A stretch of DNA of 64,000 nucleotides from Xenopus tropicalis (lineage: Eukaryota > Chordata > Amphibia > Anura > Pipidae): contig NC_030679.2 in NCBI RefSeq assembly GCF_000004195.4, positions 153,347,374-153,411,373 of the forward strand, written 5' to 3'. The notes under the pieces were generated by a model. That model did no database searches. It saw nothing but the letters and a program-made list of their open reading frames with translations, and was not told the origin of the DNA. The position numbers were made by a program, and so were the translations under genes. Positions 36,251-48,262 of the stretch are shown here, in pieces (within the stretch, counting starts at the first letter, position 1; each line of letters opens with the position of its first letter).

Positions 36251-36317
36251 GCCAATAAATACCGCGGGCTGAATACAGTCAGGGGGAGGGGAGAGACTGG
36301 GGGTCCCTAGTGTGTGA

Positions 36318-37246
36318 GATATGGACATTAGATTGTAAGCTCACTGGGGCAGGGGCTGATGGGAATGGGATAGGGACCTTAGATTGTAAGCTCACTGGGG
36401 CAGGGGCTGATGGGAATGGGATAGGAACCTTAGATTGTAAGCTCACTGGGGCAGGGGCTGATGGGAATGGGATAGGGACCTTAGATTGTAAGCTCACTGG
36501 GGCAGGGGCTGATGGGAATGGGATAGGGACCTTAGATTGTAAGCTCACTGGGGCAGGGGCTGATGGGAATGGGATAGGGACCTTAGATTGTAAGCTCACT
36601 GGGGCAGGGACTGATGGGAATGGGATAGGGACCTTAGATTGTAAGCTCACTGGGGCAGGGGCTGATGGGAATGGGATAGGGACCTTAGATTGTAAGCTCA
36701 CTGGGGCAGGGGCTGATGGGAATGGGATAGGAACCTTAGATTGTAAGCTCACTGGGGCAGGGACTGATGGGAATGGGATAGGGACCTTAGATTGTAAGCT
36801 CACTGGGGCAGGGGCTGATGGGAATGTGATAGGGACCTTAGATTGTAAGCTCACTGGGGCAGGGGCTGATGGGAATGGGATAGGGACCTTAGAGTGTAAG
36901 CTCACTGGGGCAGGGACTGATGGGAATGTGATAGGGACCTTAGATTGTAAGCTCACTGGGGCAGGGGCTGATGGGAATGGGATAGGGACCTTAGATTGTA
37001 AGCTCACTGGGGCAGGGACTGATGGGAATGGGATAGGGACCTTAGATTGTAAGCTCACTGGGGCAGGGGCTGATGGGAATGGGATAGGGGCCTTAGATTG
37101 TAAGCTCACTGGGGCAGGGACTGATGGGAATGGGATAGGGACCTTAGATTGTAAGCTCACTGGGGCAGGGACTGATGGGAATGGGATAGGGACCTTAGAT
37201 TGTAAGCTCACTGGGGCAGGGACTGATGGGAATGAGGTAGGGCCAT
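36318..37246 (+). repeat. 51-bp tandem array upstream of ELP5
   Basis: About 18 copies of a 51-bp unit (TTAGATTGTAAGCTCACTGG, then GGCAGGGGCTGATGGGAATG, then GGATAGGGACC). Since 51 is a multiple of 3, open frames of 323 and 331 codons appear on the two strands; these are artefacts. The same unit occurs inverted at 51396-52165. Confidence 0.96.
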
Positions 37247-40200
37247 TAGAGTGTGTCAGTGCCGTGTTTCCCAATCAGTAAAGGTGTCAGTGCCGAGTTG
37301 CCCAATCAGTAAAGGTGTCAGTGCCGAGTTGCCCAATCAGTAAAGGTGTCAGTGCCGAGTTGCCCAATCAGTAAAGGTGTCAGTGCCGAGTTGCCCAATC
37401 AGTAAAGGTGTCAGTGCCGAGTTGCCCAATCAGTAAAGGTGTCAGTGCCGAGTTGCCCAATCAGTAAAGGTGTCAGTGCCGTGTTGCCCAATCAGTAAAG
37501 GTGTCAGTGCCGAGTTGCCCAATCAGTAAAGGTGTCAGTGCCGAGTTGCCCAATCAGTAAAGGTGTCAGTGCCGAGTTGCCCAATCAGTAAAGGTGTCAG
37601 TGCCGAGTTGCCCAATCAGTAAAGGTGTCAGTGCCGTGTTGCCCAATCAGTAAAGGTGTCAGTGCCGAGTTGCCCAATCAGTAAAGGTGTCAGTGCCGAG
37701 TTGCCCAATCAGTAAAGGTGTCAGTGCCGTGTTGCCCAATCAGTAAAGGTGTCAGTGCCGAGTTGCCCAATCAGTAAAGGTGTCAGTGCCGAGTTGCCCA
37801 ATCAGTAAAGGTGTCAGTGCCGTGTTGCCCAATCAGTAAAGGTGTCAGTGCCGAGTTGCCCAATCAGTAAAGGTGTCCGTGCCGAGTTGCCCAATCAGTA
37901 AAGGTGTCAGTGCTGAGTTGCCCAATCAGTAAAGGTGTCAGTGCTGTTTTGCCCAATCAGTAAAAGTGTCAGTGCCGAGTTGCCCAATCAGTAAAGGTGT
38001 CAGTGCTGAGTTGCCCAATCAGTAAAGATGTCAGTGCCGTTTGGCCAATCAGTAAAGGGGTCAGTGCTGAGTTGCCCAATCAGTAAAGGTGTCAGTGCCG
38101 TTTGGCCAATCAGTAAAGGTGTCAGTGCCGTGTTGCCCAATCAGTAAAGGTGTCAGTGCCGAGTTGCCCAATCAGTAAAGGTGTCAGTGCCGTGTTGCCC
38201 AATCAGTAAAAGTGTCAGTGCCGAGTTGCCCAATCAGTAAAAGTGTCAGTGCCGTGTTGCCCAATCAGTAAAGATGTCAGTGCCGTTTGGCCAATCAGTA
38301 AAGGGGTCAGTGCTGAGTTGCCCAATCAGTAAAGATGTCAGTGCCGTTTGGCCAATCAGTAAAGGTGTCAGTGCTGAGTTGCCCAATCAGTAAAGATGTC
38401 AGTGCCGTTTGGCCAATCAGTAAAGGGGTCAGTGCTGAGTTGCCCAATCAGTAAAGGTGTCAGTGCCGTTTGGCCAATCAGTAAAGGTGTCAGTGCCAAG
38501 TTGCCCAATCAGTAAAGGTGTCAGTGCCGAGTTGCCCAATCAGTAAAGGTGTCAGTGCCGAGTTGCCCAATCAGTAAAGGTGTCAGTGCCGAGTTGCCCA
38601 ATCAGTAAAGGTGTCAGTGCCGAGTTGCCCAATCAGTAAAGGTGTCAGTGCTGAGTTGCCCAATCAGTAAAGATGTCAGTGCCGTTTGGCCAATCAGTAA
38701 AGGGGTCAGTGCTGAGTTGCCCAATCAGTAAAGGTGTCAGTGCCGTTTGGCCAATCAGTAAAGGTGTCAGTGCCGTGTTGCCCAATCAGTAAAGGTGTCA
38801 GTGCCGAGTTGCCCAATCAGTAAAGGTGTCAGTGCCGTGTTGCCCAATCAGTAAAAGTGTCAGTGCCGAGTTGCCCAATCAGTAAAAGTGTCAGTGCCGT
38901 GTTGCCCAATCAGTAAAGATGTCAGTGCCGTTTGGCCAATCAGTAAAGGTGTCAGTGCTGAGTTGCCCAATCAGTAAAGGTGTCAGTGCCGTTTGGCCAA
39001 TCAGTAAAGGGGTCAGTGCTGAGTTGCCCAATCAGTAAAGATGTCAGTGCCGTTTGGCCAATCAGTAAAGGTGTCAGTGCTGAGTTGCCCAATCAGTAAA
39101 GATGTCAGTGCCGTTTGGCCAATCAGTAAAGGGGTCAGTGCTGAGTTGCCCAATCAGTAAAGGTGTCAGTGCCGTTTGGCCAATCAGTAAAGGTGTCAGT
39201 GCCAAGTTGCCCAATCAGTAAAGGTGTCAGTGCCGAGTTGCCCAATCAGTAAAGGTGTCAGTGCCGAGTTGCCCAATCAGTAAAGGTGTCAGTGCCGAGT
39301 TGCCCAATCAGTAAAGGTGTCAGTGCCGAGTTGCCCAATCAGTAAAGGTGTCAGTGCCGAGTTGCCCAATCAGTAAAGGTGTCAGTGCCGAGTTGCCCAA
39401 TCACTAAAGGTGTCAGTGCCGAGTTGCCCAATCAGTAAAGGTGTAAGTGCCGTGTTGGCCAATCAGTAAAGGTGTCAGTGCCGTGTTGCCCAATCAATAA
39501 AGGTGTCAGTGCCGAGGTGTCAGTGCCGAGTTGCCCAATCAGTAAAGGTGTCAGTGCCGAGTTGCCCAATCACTAAAGGTGTCCGTGCCGTGTTGCCCAA
39601 TCAGTAAAGGTGTCAGTGCCGAGTTGCCCAATCAGTAAAGGTGTCAGTGCCGTGTTGGCCAATCAGTAAAGGTGTCAGTGCCGAGTTGCCCAATCAGTAA
39701 AGGTGTCAGTGCCGAGTTGCCCAATCAGTAAAGGTGTCAGTGCCGAGTTGCCCAATCAGTAAAGGTGTCAGTGCCGTGTTGCCCAATCAGTAAAGGTGTC
39801 AGTGCCGTGTTGGCCAATCAGTAAAGGTGTCAGTGCCGAGTTGGCCAATCAGTAAAGGTGTCAGTGCCGAGTTGCCCAATCAGTAAAGGTGTCAGTGCCG
39901 AGTTGCCCAATCAGTAAAGGTGTCAGTGCCTTGTTGCCCAATCAGTAAAGGTGTCAGTGCCGAGTTGCCCAATCAGTAAAGGTGTCAGTGCCGAGTTGCC
40001 CAATCAGTAAAAGTGTCAGTGCCGAGTTGGCCAATCAGTAAAGGTGTCCGTGCCGAGTTGCCCAATCTGTAAAGGTGTCAGTGCCGAGTTGGCCAATCAG
40101 TTAAGATGTCAGTGCCGTGTTGCCCAATCAGTAAAGGTGTCCGTGCCGTGTTGCCCAATCAGTAAAGGTGTCAGTGCCGAGTTGCCCAATCAGTAAAGAT

Positions 40201-41152
40201 GTCCGTGCCGTGTTGCCCAATCAGTAAAGGTGTCAGTCCCGAGTTGGCCAATCAGTAAAGGTGTCAGTGCCGAGTTGCCCAATCAGTAAAGGTGTCAGTG
40301 CCATGTTGCCCAATCAGTAAAGGTGTCAGTGCCGTGTTGGCCAATCAGTAAAGGTGTCAGTGCCGTGTTGCCCAATCAGTAAAAGTGTCAGTGCCGAGTT
40401 GGCCAATCAGTAAAGGTGTCAGTGCAGAGTTGCCCAATCAGTAAAGGTGTCAGTGCCGAGTTGCCCAATCAGTACAGGTGTCAGTGCCGAGTTGGCCAAT
40501 CAGTAAAAGTGTCAGTGCCGAGTTGGCCAATCAGTAAAGGTGTCAGTGCCGAGTTGGCCAATCAGTAAAAGTGTCAGTGCCGAGTTGGCCAATCAGTAAA
40601 AGTGTCAGTGCCGAGTTGGCCAATCAGTAAAGGTGTCAGTGCCGAGTTGGCCAATCAGTAAAAGTGTCAGTGCCGAGTTGCCCAATCAGTAAAGGTGTCA
40701 GTGCCGAGTTGCCCAATCAGTAAAGGTGTCAGTGCCGAGTTGCCCAATCAGTAAAAGTGTCAGTGCCGAGTTGCCCAATCAGTAAAGGTGTCAGTGCCGT
40801 GTTGCCCAATCAGTAAAGGTGTCAGTGCCGAGTTGCCCAATCAGTAAAGGTGTCAGTGCCGAGTTGCCCAATCAGTAAAGGTGTCAGTGCCGAGTTGCCC
40901 AATCAGTAAAGGTGTCAGTGCCGAGTTGCCCAATCAGTAAAGGTGTCAGTGCCGAGTTGCCCAATCAGTAAAAGTGTCAGTGCTGAGTTGGCCAATCAGT
41001 AAAGGTGTCAGTGCCGAGTTGCCCAATCAGTAAAGGTGTCAGTGCCGAGTTGGCCAATCAGTAAAGGTGTCAGTGCCGAGTTGCCCAATCAGTAAAAGTG
41101 TCAGTGCCGAGTTGGCCAATCAGTAAAGGTGTCAGTGCCGTGTTGGCCAATC
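37247..41152. repeat. 31-bp tandem array, about 125 units
   Basis: The unit is TGTCAGTGCCGAGTTGCCCA then ATCAGTAAAGG (31 bp), with a 30-bp variant GCCGTTTGGCCAATCAG. Every unit carries CCAATCAG on the plus strand. It lies in the ELP5-CLDN7 intergenic region. Confidence 0.96.
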
Positions 41153-41321
41153 ACACACATTGTTCTATCCGGGTCGGGTTGCTAGGTGACGGCACGGTGG
41201 TTCTGTTTATGACACAATTTGCCTGTTTGTTCCTTACAGTCACAGGCGCCGAGCGGCCGACTCTGCGTTTATCTATTGCTTTTTCCAGTGCCGAGTTTCT
41301 TCTCTTCAGGTGCCCATAGTG

Positions 41322-41998
41322 CCGAGTGAGCCCATACATGCCCATACACGCCAAGCGAGCCCATACATGCCCATACACGCCAAGCGAGCCCATACATGCC
41401 CATACACGCCAAGTGAGCCCATACATGCCCATACACGCCAAGCGAGCCCATACATGCCCATACACGCCAAGCGAGCCCATACATGCCCATACACGCCAAG
41501 TGAGCCCATACATGCCCATACACGCCAAGCGAGCCCATACATGCCCATACACGCCAAGTGAGCCCATACATGCCCATACACGCCAAGCGAGCCCATACAT
41601 GCCCATACACGCCAAGCGAGCCCATACATGCCCATACACGCCAAGCGAGCCCATACATGCCCATACACGCCAAGCGAGCCCATACATGCCCATACACGCC
41701 AAGTGAGCCCATACATGCCCATACACGCCAGGCGAGCCCATACACGCCAAGCGAGCCCATACATGCCCATACACGCCCATACACGCCAAGCGATCCCATA
41801 CATGCCCATACACGCCAAGTGAGCCAATACATGCCCATACACGCCAGGCGAGCCCATACATGCCCATACACGCCAAGCGAGCCCATACATGCCCATACAC
41901 GCCAAGCGAGCCCATACATGCCCATACACGCCACGCGATCCCATACATGCCCATACACGCCAAGCGAGCCCATACATGCCCATACACGCCAGGCGAGC
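41322..41998. repeat. 29-bp tandem array
   Basis: About 23 copies of AGCGAGCCCATACATGCCCA then TACACGCCA. All six frames stay open through much of it (225-287 codon artefacts). Confidence 0.95.
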
Positions 41999-43035
41999 GG
42001 ATCTCCCCTCTCACCTATGGGTGGGCAATATCGGGCCAGTTCGGTTCTTTGGCCGGTTTCAGGTCAGATGTTGGCCGGGCAGGCCTGTCGTTAGTACCCA
42101 TACATTGGCCAATAAGCTGCTAGAATCAGCCCGTATATGGCCCCTTAAGTAACCCGCCTGTGATTGGATCATTCTTTCTGCCCCACACAGTTCTGGCACC
42201 AATGAAAGAATTGCGCAGAAGCCCAAACTCGCCAGCGCTCGGTCTAACCCACAACCTGGCGCTGACCAGCTGCTATAAACGCTAAAAAGCCATTAATTAT
42301 ACACAAAGAGAATGAAAGATTGCCAGTGCTTAGTTTGCCTTTAAAAATAATTTTTACAAAAAATGAGGTGTTAGTACCACACTTTGGCCAAAGTATGTAA
42401 GCTCACGTGCCGCGGCCCCTCACTAATGGGACTGAGTATTCAGGCCTATTGCACCTTTAGCTCTACTGGGAATCCCGTGACATTTGTACCAATCGGATCC
42501 CTGAAGCAAGATGGGTGGAGCTGCCACTTTGTTGCCCCGCCTACTCCCGACACCAGGGATCTATGGCTTTGTGAGGTTCCATTGTTATTGTGGCTATTGC
42601 GTCCCCCCAGGCCCCTCCAGCGGGGCAGGACCCCTGATACCCTGACCCCCCCAGTGTGACTTTGCTCCTCAGGCAGGAGGTGCAAATTATGGACCTTGGG
42701 GCCCCAGCTAGAAGCACCCCCTCCCCCCTCTATTGCCTCCCAGAGCCCCTCACTATAAAGCCAGTTCTGCCCCCTGACTGGGTTCCTGAGTGTCTCACAC
42801 AGAAACCTACAGACCCAGAATAAATGACTGGAATGTTTTACAGAACCAGAATCTCTGCGCTTTCCTTCTGCAGCTGCAACTGTATGTCTGTCGCCATGAC
42901 TATGGGTTAAACTGCGGCTCCGCCTCCCACTCATCCGCTCATAAGGGCTGTTTGTCCTGTAACTGGGCACCGACTGCACATTCCTGCCCAGGAATTCTGC
43001 CCAGAACCCCCTCCCCCCGACACTTCCTACAGTAC
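41999..43035. other. Non-array intergenic sequence with a probable degenerate interspersed repeat
   Basis: 42010-42150 (GGGCAATATCGGGCCAGTTC..., ...ACCCATACATTGGCC) looks like a decayed interspersed element of a kind I associate with Xenopus, but I cannot name it. The remainder, including a 177-codon minus open frame at 42446-42979, shows no recognisable protein or RNA. Confidence 0.4.
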
Positions 43036-45415
43036 AGGCCCCGGGGGTACGGTACCTACTATACGGGCCTGCCTGTTCCCCCGGGGGTACGGTACCTACG
43101 ATACGGGCCTGCCGGTTCCCCCGGGGGTACGGTACCTACGATACGGGCCTGCCGGTTCCCCCGGGGGTACGGTACCTACTATACGGGCCTGCCGGTTCCC
43201 CCGGGGGTACGGTACCTACTATACGGGCCTGCCTGTTCCCCCGGGGGTACGGTACCTACTATACGGGCCTGCCTGTTCCCCCGGGGGTACGGTACCTACT
43301 ATACGGGCCTGCCTGTTCCCCCGGGGGTACGGTACCTACTATACGAGCCTGCCGGTTCCCCCGGGGGTACGGTACCTACTATACGGGCCTGCCTGTTCCC
43401 CCGGGGGTACGGTACCTACGATACGGGCCTGCCGGTTCCCCCGGGGGTACGGTACCTACGACACGGGCCTGCCGGTTCCCCCGGGGGTACGGTACCTACT
43501 ATACGGGCCTGCCGGTTCCCCCGGGGGTGCGGTACCTACTATACGGGCCTGCCGGTTCCCCCGGGCGTACGGTACCTACTATACGAGCCTGCCGGTTCCC
43601 CCGGGGGTACGGTACCTACTATACGGGCCTGCCTGTTCCCCCGGGGGTACGGTACCTACTATACGAGCCTGCCGGTTCCCCCGGGGGTACGGTACCTACG
43701 ACACGGGCCTGCCGGTTCCCCCGGGGGTACGGTACCTACTATACGGGCCTGCCGGTTCCCCCGGGGGTACGGTACCTACTATACGGGCCTGCCGGTTCCC
43801 CCGGGGGTACGGTACCTACTATACGGGCCTGCCTGTTCCCCCAGGGGTACGGTACCTACTATACGGGCCTGCCGGTTCCCCCGGGGGTACGGTACCTACT
43901 ATACGGGCCTGCCGGTTCCCCCGGGGGTGCGGTACCTACTATACGGGCCTGCCGGTTCCCCCGGGCGTACGGTACCTACGACACGGGCCTGCCGGTTCCC
44001 CCGGGGCTACGGTACCTACGACACGGGCCTGCCGGTTCCCCCGGGGGTACGGTACTTACGATACGGGCCTGCCGGTTCCCCCGGGGGTACGGTACCTACG
44101 ACACGGGCCTGCCGGTTCCCCCGGGGGTACGGTACCTACTATACGGGCCTGCCGGTTCCCCCGGGGGTACGGTACCTACTATACGGGCCTGCCGGTTCCC
44201 CCGGGGGTACGGTACCTACTATACGAGCCTGCCGGTTCCCCCGGGGGTACGGTACCTACTATACGAGCCTGCCGGTTCCCCCGGGGGTACGGTACCTATG
44301 ATACGGGCCTGCCGGTTCCCCCGGGGGTACGGTACCTACGACACGGGCCTGCCGGTTCCCCCGGGGCTACGGTACCTACTATACGGGCCTGCCGGTTCCC
44401 CCGGGGGTACGGTACCTACTATACGAGCCTGCCGGTTCCCCCGGGGGTACGGTACCTACTATACGGGCCTGCCGGTTCCCCCGGGGGTACGGTACCTACT
44501 ATACGAGCCTGCCGGTTCCCCCGGGGGTACGGTACCTACTATACGAGCCTGCCGGTTCCCCCGGGGGTACGGTACCTACTATACGAGCCTGCCGGTTCCC
44601 CCGGGGGTACGGTACCTACTATACGAGCCTGCCGGTTCCCCCGGGGGTACGGTACCTACTATACGAGCCTGCCGGTTCCCCCGGGGGTACGGTACCTACT
44701 ATACGGGCCTGCCGGTTCCCCCGGGGGTACGGTACCTACGATACGGGCCTGCCGGTTCCCCCGGGGGTACGGTACTTACGATACGGGCCTGCCGGTTCCC
44801 CCGGGGGTACGGTACCTACTATACGGGCCTGCCGGTTCCCCCGGGGGTACGGTACCTACGATACGGGCCTGCCGGTTCCCCTGGGGGTACGGTACCTACG
44901 ATACGGGCCTGCCGGTTCCCCCGGGGGTACGGTACCTACGATACAGGCCTGCCGGTTCCCCCGGGGGTACGGTACCTACTATAGGGGCCTGCCGGTTCCC
45001 CCGGGGGTACGGTACCTACGACACGGGCCTGCCGGTTCCCCCGGGGGTACGGTACTTACGATACGGGCCTGCCGGTTCCCCCGGGGGTACGGTACCTATG
45101 ATACGGGCCTGCCGGTTCCCCCGGGGGTACGGTACCTACTATACGGGCCTGCCGGTTCCCCCGGGGGTACGGTACCTACTATACGGGCCTGCCGGTTCCC
45201 CCGGGGGTACGGTACCTACTATACGGGCCTGCCGGTTCCCCCGGGGGTACGGTACCTACGACACGGGCCTGCCGGTTCCCCCGGGGGTACGGTACCTACG
45301 ACACGGGCCTGCCGGTTCCCCCGGGGGTACGGTACCTACGACACGGGCCTGCCGGTTCCCCCGGGGGTACGGTACCTACGATACGGGCCTGCTGGTTCGG
45401 GGGTACGGTACCTAC
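43036..45415. repeat. 40-bp tandem array
   Basis: About 59 copies of CCGGGGGTACGGTACCTACT then ATACGGGCCTGCCGGTTCCC, with very regular length. Variants at a few sites (TAC[TG]AT, GG/GA before CCTGCC, CCGG/CCTG). Plus-strand open frames up to 503 codons are artefacts. Confidence 0.97.
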
Positions 45416-45807
45416 ACTCGGGGTGCCGCCTTGGTTGGGGTTGGAACTGCTGAATGCTGGGTAAGGGTGGCACCAAGGCTGAACTGTGGCCCTCAGCTAT
45501 AGAGACCCAATCAGGTGCCAGCCCAGAATCCCATTGGGTAGAATGAATGCCCAATCCAAGAGGATTGTGGGAAAAGGATGTGTCTCTCCAATTCCAAGCA
45601 CTGTCACAGGATCAGGGTGGTCCAACTTCCTTCAGCTGTCAGAGGGCCCTGGGAGTACAACCCCCAGCGCCAGTTGCACAGGATAATGGGAATCCCCCAC
45701 CCCCGGCTTTGCACAAGTGAAGGCAGGATCCTATTTAGGTTAAGTTCCCCTTTAATAGAGGCCTGTGAATGAGCGAGGGAAGATGAGGAGGGATGAGAGG
45801 CGGCTAA
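45416..45807. other. Single-copy intergenic sequence
   Basis: No gene is recognised. It contains GTTCCCCTTTAA near 45745, resembling a transposon end, just before the 101-bp array. Confidence 0.45.
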
Positions 45808-46635
45808 TTGCACCCTGGGGTAGGGGCGCCACCTGGCCAGGAAATGGGGTGCTTGGTGCCGAGTATTAATAGGGCATGGTGGCGCCCCCAGGGGAGAGAA
45901 GGGGCTAATTGCACCCTGGGGTAGGGGCGCCACCTGGCCAGGAAATAGGGTGCTTGGTGCCGAGTATTAATAGGGCATGGTGGCGCCCCCAGGGGAGACA
46001 AGTGGCTAATTGCACCCTGGGGTAGGGGCGCCACCTGGCCAGGAAATAGGGTGCTTGGTGCCGAGTATTAATAGGGCATGGTGGCGCCCCCAGGGGAGAC
46101 AAGTGGCTAATTGCACCCAGGGGTAGGGGCGCCACCTGGCCAGGAAATAGGGTGCTTGGTGCCGAGTATTAATAGGGCAAGGTGGCGCCCCCAGGGGAGA
46201 CAAGTGGCTAATTGCACCCTGGGGTAGGGGCGCCACCTGGCCAGGAAATAGGGTGCTTGGTGCCGAGTATTAATAGGGCATGGTGGCGCCCCCAGGGGAG
46301 ACAAGTGGCTAATTGCACCCAGGGGTAGGGGCGCCACCTGGCCAGGAAATAGGGTGCTTGGTGCCGAGTATTAATAGGGCAAGGTGGCACCCCCAGGGGA
46401 GAGAAGGGGCTAATTGCACCCTGGGGTAGGGGCGCCACCTGGCCAGGAAATAGGGTGCTTGGTGCCGAGTATTAATAGGGCAAGGTGGCACCCCCAGGGG
46501 AGACAAGTGGCTAATTGCACCCAGGGGTAGGGGCGCCACCTGGCCAGGAAATAGGGTGCTTGGTGCCGAGTATTAATAGGGCAAGGTGGCACCCCCAGGG
46601 GAGAGAAGGGGCTAATTGAACCCTGGGGTAGGGGC
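45808..46635. repeat. 101-bp tandem array, left part
   Basis: Eight copies of a 101-bp unit (landmarks GGGGCGCCACCTGGCCAGGA and GGTGCCGAGTATTAATAGGG). The array is interrupted at 46635 by the LTR-like insertion and resumes at 47462. Each unit contains a short inverted repeat (GGGGCGCCACC and GGTGGCGCCCC). Confidence 0.96.
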
Positions 46636-47461
46636 TGTCACACAACGTATGACGTATGAGCCGCTAGCACAATCAGGGAAATACCACACGTGCCACAGGG
46701 GTTGTTTCACAGGGGTTTATTACAACCAAACGTAGATAAACAGGGAAAGGGCAATACGCATGGAAGGTCCACAAGTCCCAATCACATCAATCCTCCTACA
46801 GGGAGTCTTCAGGGCAACCCCCCTCTGCACAGTCTCCAGGGAACAAAGGCCGAGTCTCCCAGCCCAACCCCCAATACACAAAGGTGTCCCACCCAGACAC
46901 CCCACAATTACCTGGGTAGCCTCCCCAGGCAGTTCCAATGGGAATAAACAAAGTTCCTTTTTGGGTAGTTCCACAGAAACACACTACCTTGGTTCCAGGG
47001 GCAAACAGTCCTTCCACAGGGGTTAGGGTAATCCAGTTGGAGGGAATCTTCCTGCCTGAGCTAGGATGGATCCCAAGGAACCGCAGGGGAGGGTGTCCTG
47101 CCGTAGCGAGGTTACACCCAGATGAACCAAAAGCTCCTTCTCCACCCACAACCTCTGGGTTTTCTACCCTGCTGCTGGTACCTCCCCTCTTTTCCACACC
47201 CCCTAGGATTGATTGGTTAGGAGGCTGACCCTGCTTCTGCTTAACCCAACCCTAGCAGCTCCAATTGGCAGGGTCCCCTGCAGCATCATTAGGGGAGGGG
47301 TTTAACCTAGGAGGGACTTGCCCAGCTCCTCTGGAGGGGACTTCTGGGAGCTTCTTTGTTTAAAACCCTTTCGGCGGGAAAACAGAACAATGGGCTGCCA
47401 CCATCTTGGCTAGATCATGCACTGGCTAAACATGGGGCCAGTATAAGGGTTTTTGGTCACA
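46636..47461 (-). mobile_element. Solo-LTR-like insertion (826 bp) inside the 101-bp array
   Basis: The insert begins TGTCAC and ends GTCACA (TG...CA ends with TGT/ACA inverted termini) and is flanked by identical GGGGC at 46631-46635 and 47462-47466, a 5-bp target duplication. Removing the insert and one GGGGC restores a perfect array unit. On the minus strand an AATAAA lies about 90 bp before the 3' end (TTTATT on plus near 46717), which suggests minus orientation. No coding sequence is seen. The superfamily is not determined. Confidence 0.8.
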
Positions 47462-48262
47462 GGGGCGCCACCTGGCCAGGAAATAGGGTGCTTGGTGCCG
47501 AGTATTAATAGGGCAAGGTGGCACCCCCAGGGGAGACAAGTGGCTAATTGCACCCTGGGGTAGGGGCGCCACCTGGCCAGGAAATAGGGTGCTTGGTGCC
47601 GAGTATTAATAGGGCAAGGTGGCACCCCCAGGGGAGACAAGTGGCTAATTGCACCCTGGGGTAGGGGCGCCACCTGGCCAGGAAATAGGGTGCTTGGTGC
47701 CGAGTATTAATAGGGCAAGGTGGCACCCCCAGGGGAGAGAAGGGGCTAATTGCACCCTGGGGTAGGGGCGCCACCTGGCCAGGAAATAGGGTGCTTGGTG
47801 CCGAGTATTAATAGGGCAAGGTGGCACCCCCAGGGGAGACAAGTGGCTAATTGCACCCTGGGGTAGGGGCGCCACCTGGCCAGGAAATAGGGTGCTTGGT
47901 GCCGAGTATTAATAGGGCAAGGTGGCACCCCCAGGGGAGAGAAGGGGCTAATTGCACCCTGGGGTAGGGGCGCCACCTGGCCAGGAAATAGGGTGCTTGG
48001 TGCAGAGTATTAATAGGGCAAGGTGGCACCCCCAGGGGAGAGAAGGGGCTAATTGCACCCTGGGGTAGGGGCGCCACCTGGCCAGGAAATAGGGTGCTTG
48101 GTGCCGAGTATTGATAGGGCAAGGTGGCACCCCCAGGGGAGAGAAGGGGCTAATTGCACCCTGGGGTAGGGGCGCCACCTGGCCAGGAAATAGGGTGCTT
48201 GGTGCCGAGTATTAATAGGGCAAGGTGGCACCCCCAGGGGAGAGAAGGGGCTAATTGCACCC
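47462..48262. repeat. 101-bp tandem array, right part
   Basis: About eight more copies of the 101-bp unit. Nearly all carry GGTGGCACCCCC where many left-part units have GGTGGCGCCCCC. Confidence 0.95.

Noticed and set aside
36310..37281. 323- and 331-codon open frames on both strands
   Set aside because: Both are the 51-bp array, which is a multiple of 3 without stops.
42446..42979. 177-codon minus open frame in non-array sequence
   Set aside because: No recognisable domain, no splice context and composition like the surrounding non-coding DNA.
42790..44984. Plus-strand open frames of 485-503 codons
   Set aside because: Translation of the 40-bp array; no protein family is recognisable.
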